Source of the DNA: Halopseudomonas pelagia CL-AP6
Lineage (GTDB): Bacteria; Pseudomonadota; Gammaproteobacteria; Pseudomonadales; Pseudomonadaceae
DNA: 64,000 nucleotides
Direction: 5' to 3'
Assembly (NCBI RefSeq): GCF_000410875.1
Contig: NZ_AROI01000009.1
Location: forward strand, 1 to 64,000
A program made the position numbers and the translations under genes. Below are positions 63,921 to 64,000 of the stretch, piece by piece. Position 1 is the first letter of the stretch. The number at the start of each line of letters is the position of its first letter. Under the pieces are notes generated by a model. That model ran no database searches, was not told where the DNA came from, and was given only the letters and a program-made list of their open reading frames with translations.

Positions 63921-64000
63921 GTACCTTGATGATTCAGGGCACCACCTCGGATGCCGGCAAGAGCACGCTGGTCACGGCGCTGTGCCGCTGGCTGCGTCAC
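63917..64000 (+). CDS. cobQ: Cobyric acid synthase CobQ (N-terminal fragment, truncated by window end)
   Basis: 28 codons only: [20 protein letters not shown] starts with the strand-loop of the DAG KST type P-loop ([10 protein letters not shown]) of CobQ/CobB. ATGA overlap with cobC. Identity inferred from N terminus plus operon order. Confidence 0.85.
   Translation, partial: MSTLMIQGTTSDAGKSTLVTALCRWLRH

Overview
The window reads as a chromosomal segment from a Pseudomonas-like gammaproteobacterium, probably halotolerant (Halopseudomonas / P. pertucinogena-type is my inference). The grounds are an atu acyclic-terpene cluster, an OprD porin, a class II DAHP synthase, a btuB-cobO-cobB-bluB cobalamin locus, and a fused glucosylglycerol-phosphate synthase/phosphatase that makes an osmolyte typical of salt-adapted bacteria. 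No phage, transposase, CRISPR array or rRNA was seen. The only RNA gene recognised with confidence is tRNA-Asp. Gene density is high and most genes have a visible ribosome binding site.

Layout. 0.2-8.7 kb: class II DAHP synthase, a spermidine-synthase-like protein, mercaptopyruvate sulfurtransferase, class III CoA-transferase, an MgtC/DUF4010 membrane protein, a DUF5610 protein, SprT and a flavodoxin-fold protein. 8.9-12.5 kb: an MFS transporter overlapping ggpPS. 12.6-20.9 kb: a choice-of-anchor-I lipoprotein with a possible Pho box, a J-domain protein, a Yip1 protein, ttcA, a DNA glycosylase, an NlpC/P60 lipoprotein, a methyltransferase plus CPBP protease pair, and a patatin. 21.0-24.9 kb: two PepSY proteins coupled to a two-component system, then an EAL phosphodiesterase. 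25.2-30.6 kb: OprD porin, FMN reductase, Na+/H+ antiporter-family protein and a Cache-type chemoreceptor.

30.8-39.9 kb: the minus-strand operon atuABCDEF, read from a region with palindromic operators and divergent from a TetR gene (atuR). It supplies citronellyl-CoA dehydrogenase, geranyl-CoA carboxylase (both subunits), isohexenylglutaconyl-CoA hydratase, an SDR and AtuA. atuG and atuH are absent. 40.0-48.7 kb: a periplasmic solute-binding protein, a secreted RimK-C-like (retropepsin-fold) protein, DUF2058, a small membrane protein, D-serine ammonia-lyase, and a TetR gene divergent from an RND efflux pair (mexL-mexJK layout). 48.7-51.0 kb: tRNA-Asp and an unassigned two-gene membrane operon.

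51.1-55.8 kb: nasR (NIT-ANTAR) followed by a leader with an ANTAR-type hexaloop hairpin and an intrinsic terminator, then nrtABC for nitrate import. 55.8-64.0 kb: a cobalamin riboswitch heads btuB, an unknown six-helix membrane protein, cobO, cobB, bluB, a BtuF-like protein with no signal peptide, cobD, cobC and the first 28 codons of cobQ. Adjacent genes overlap by a few bases, so this is one translationally coupled operon joining B12 uptake, DMB synthesis and late corrin-ring steps.

The most interesting items are the intrinsic terminator inside the start of the second PepSY gene, the ANTAR leader of nrtABC, the CA-rich minus-strand intergenic region at 24.9-25.06 kb, the tRNA-Asp-linked membrane pair, and the two unexplained proteins in the B12 operon.
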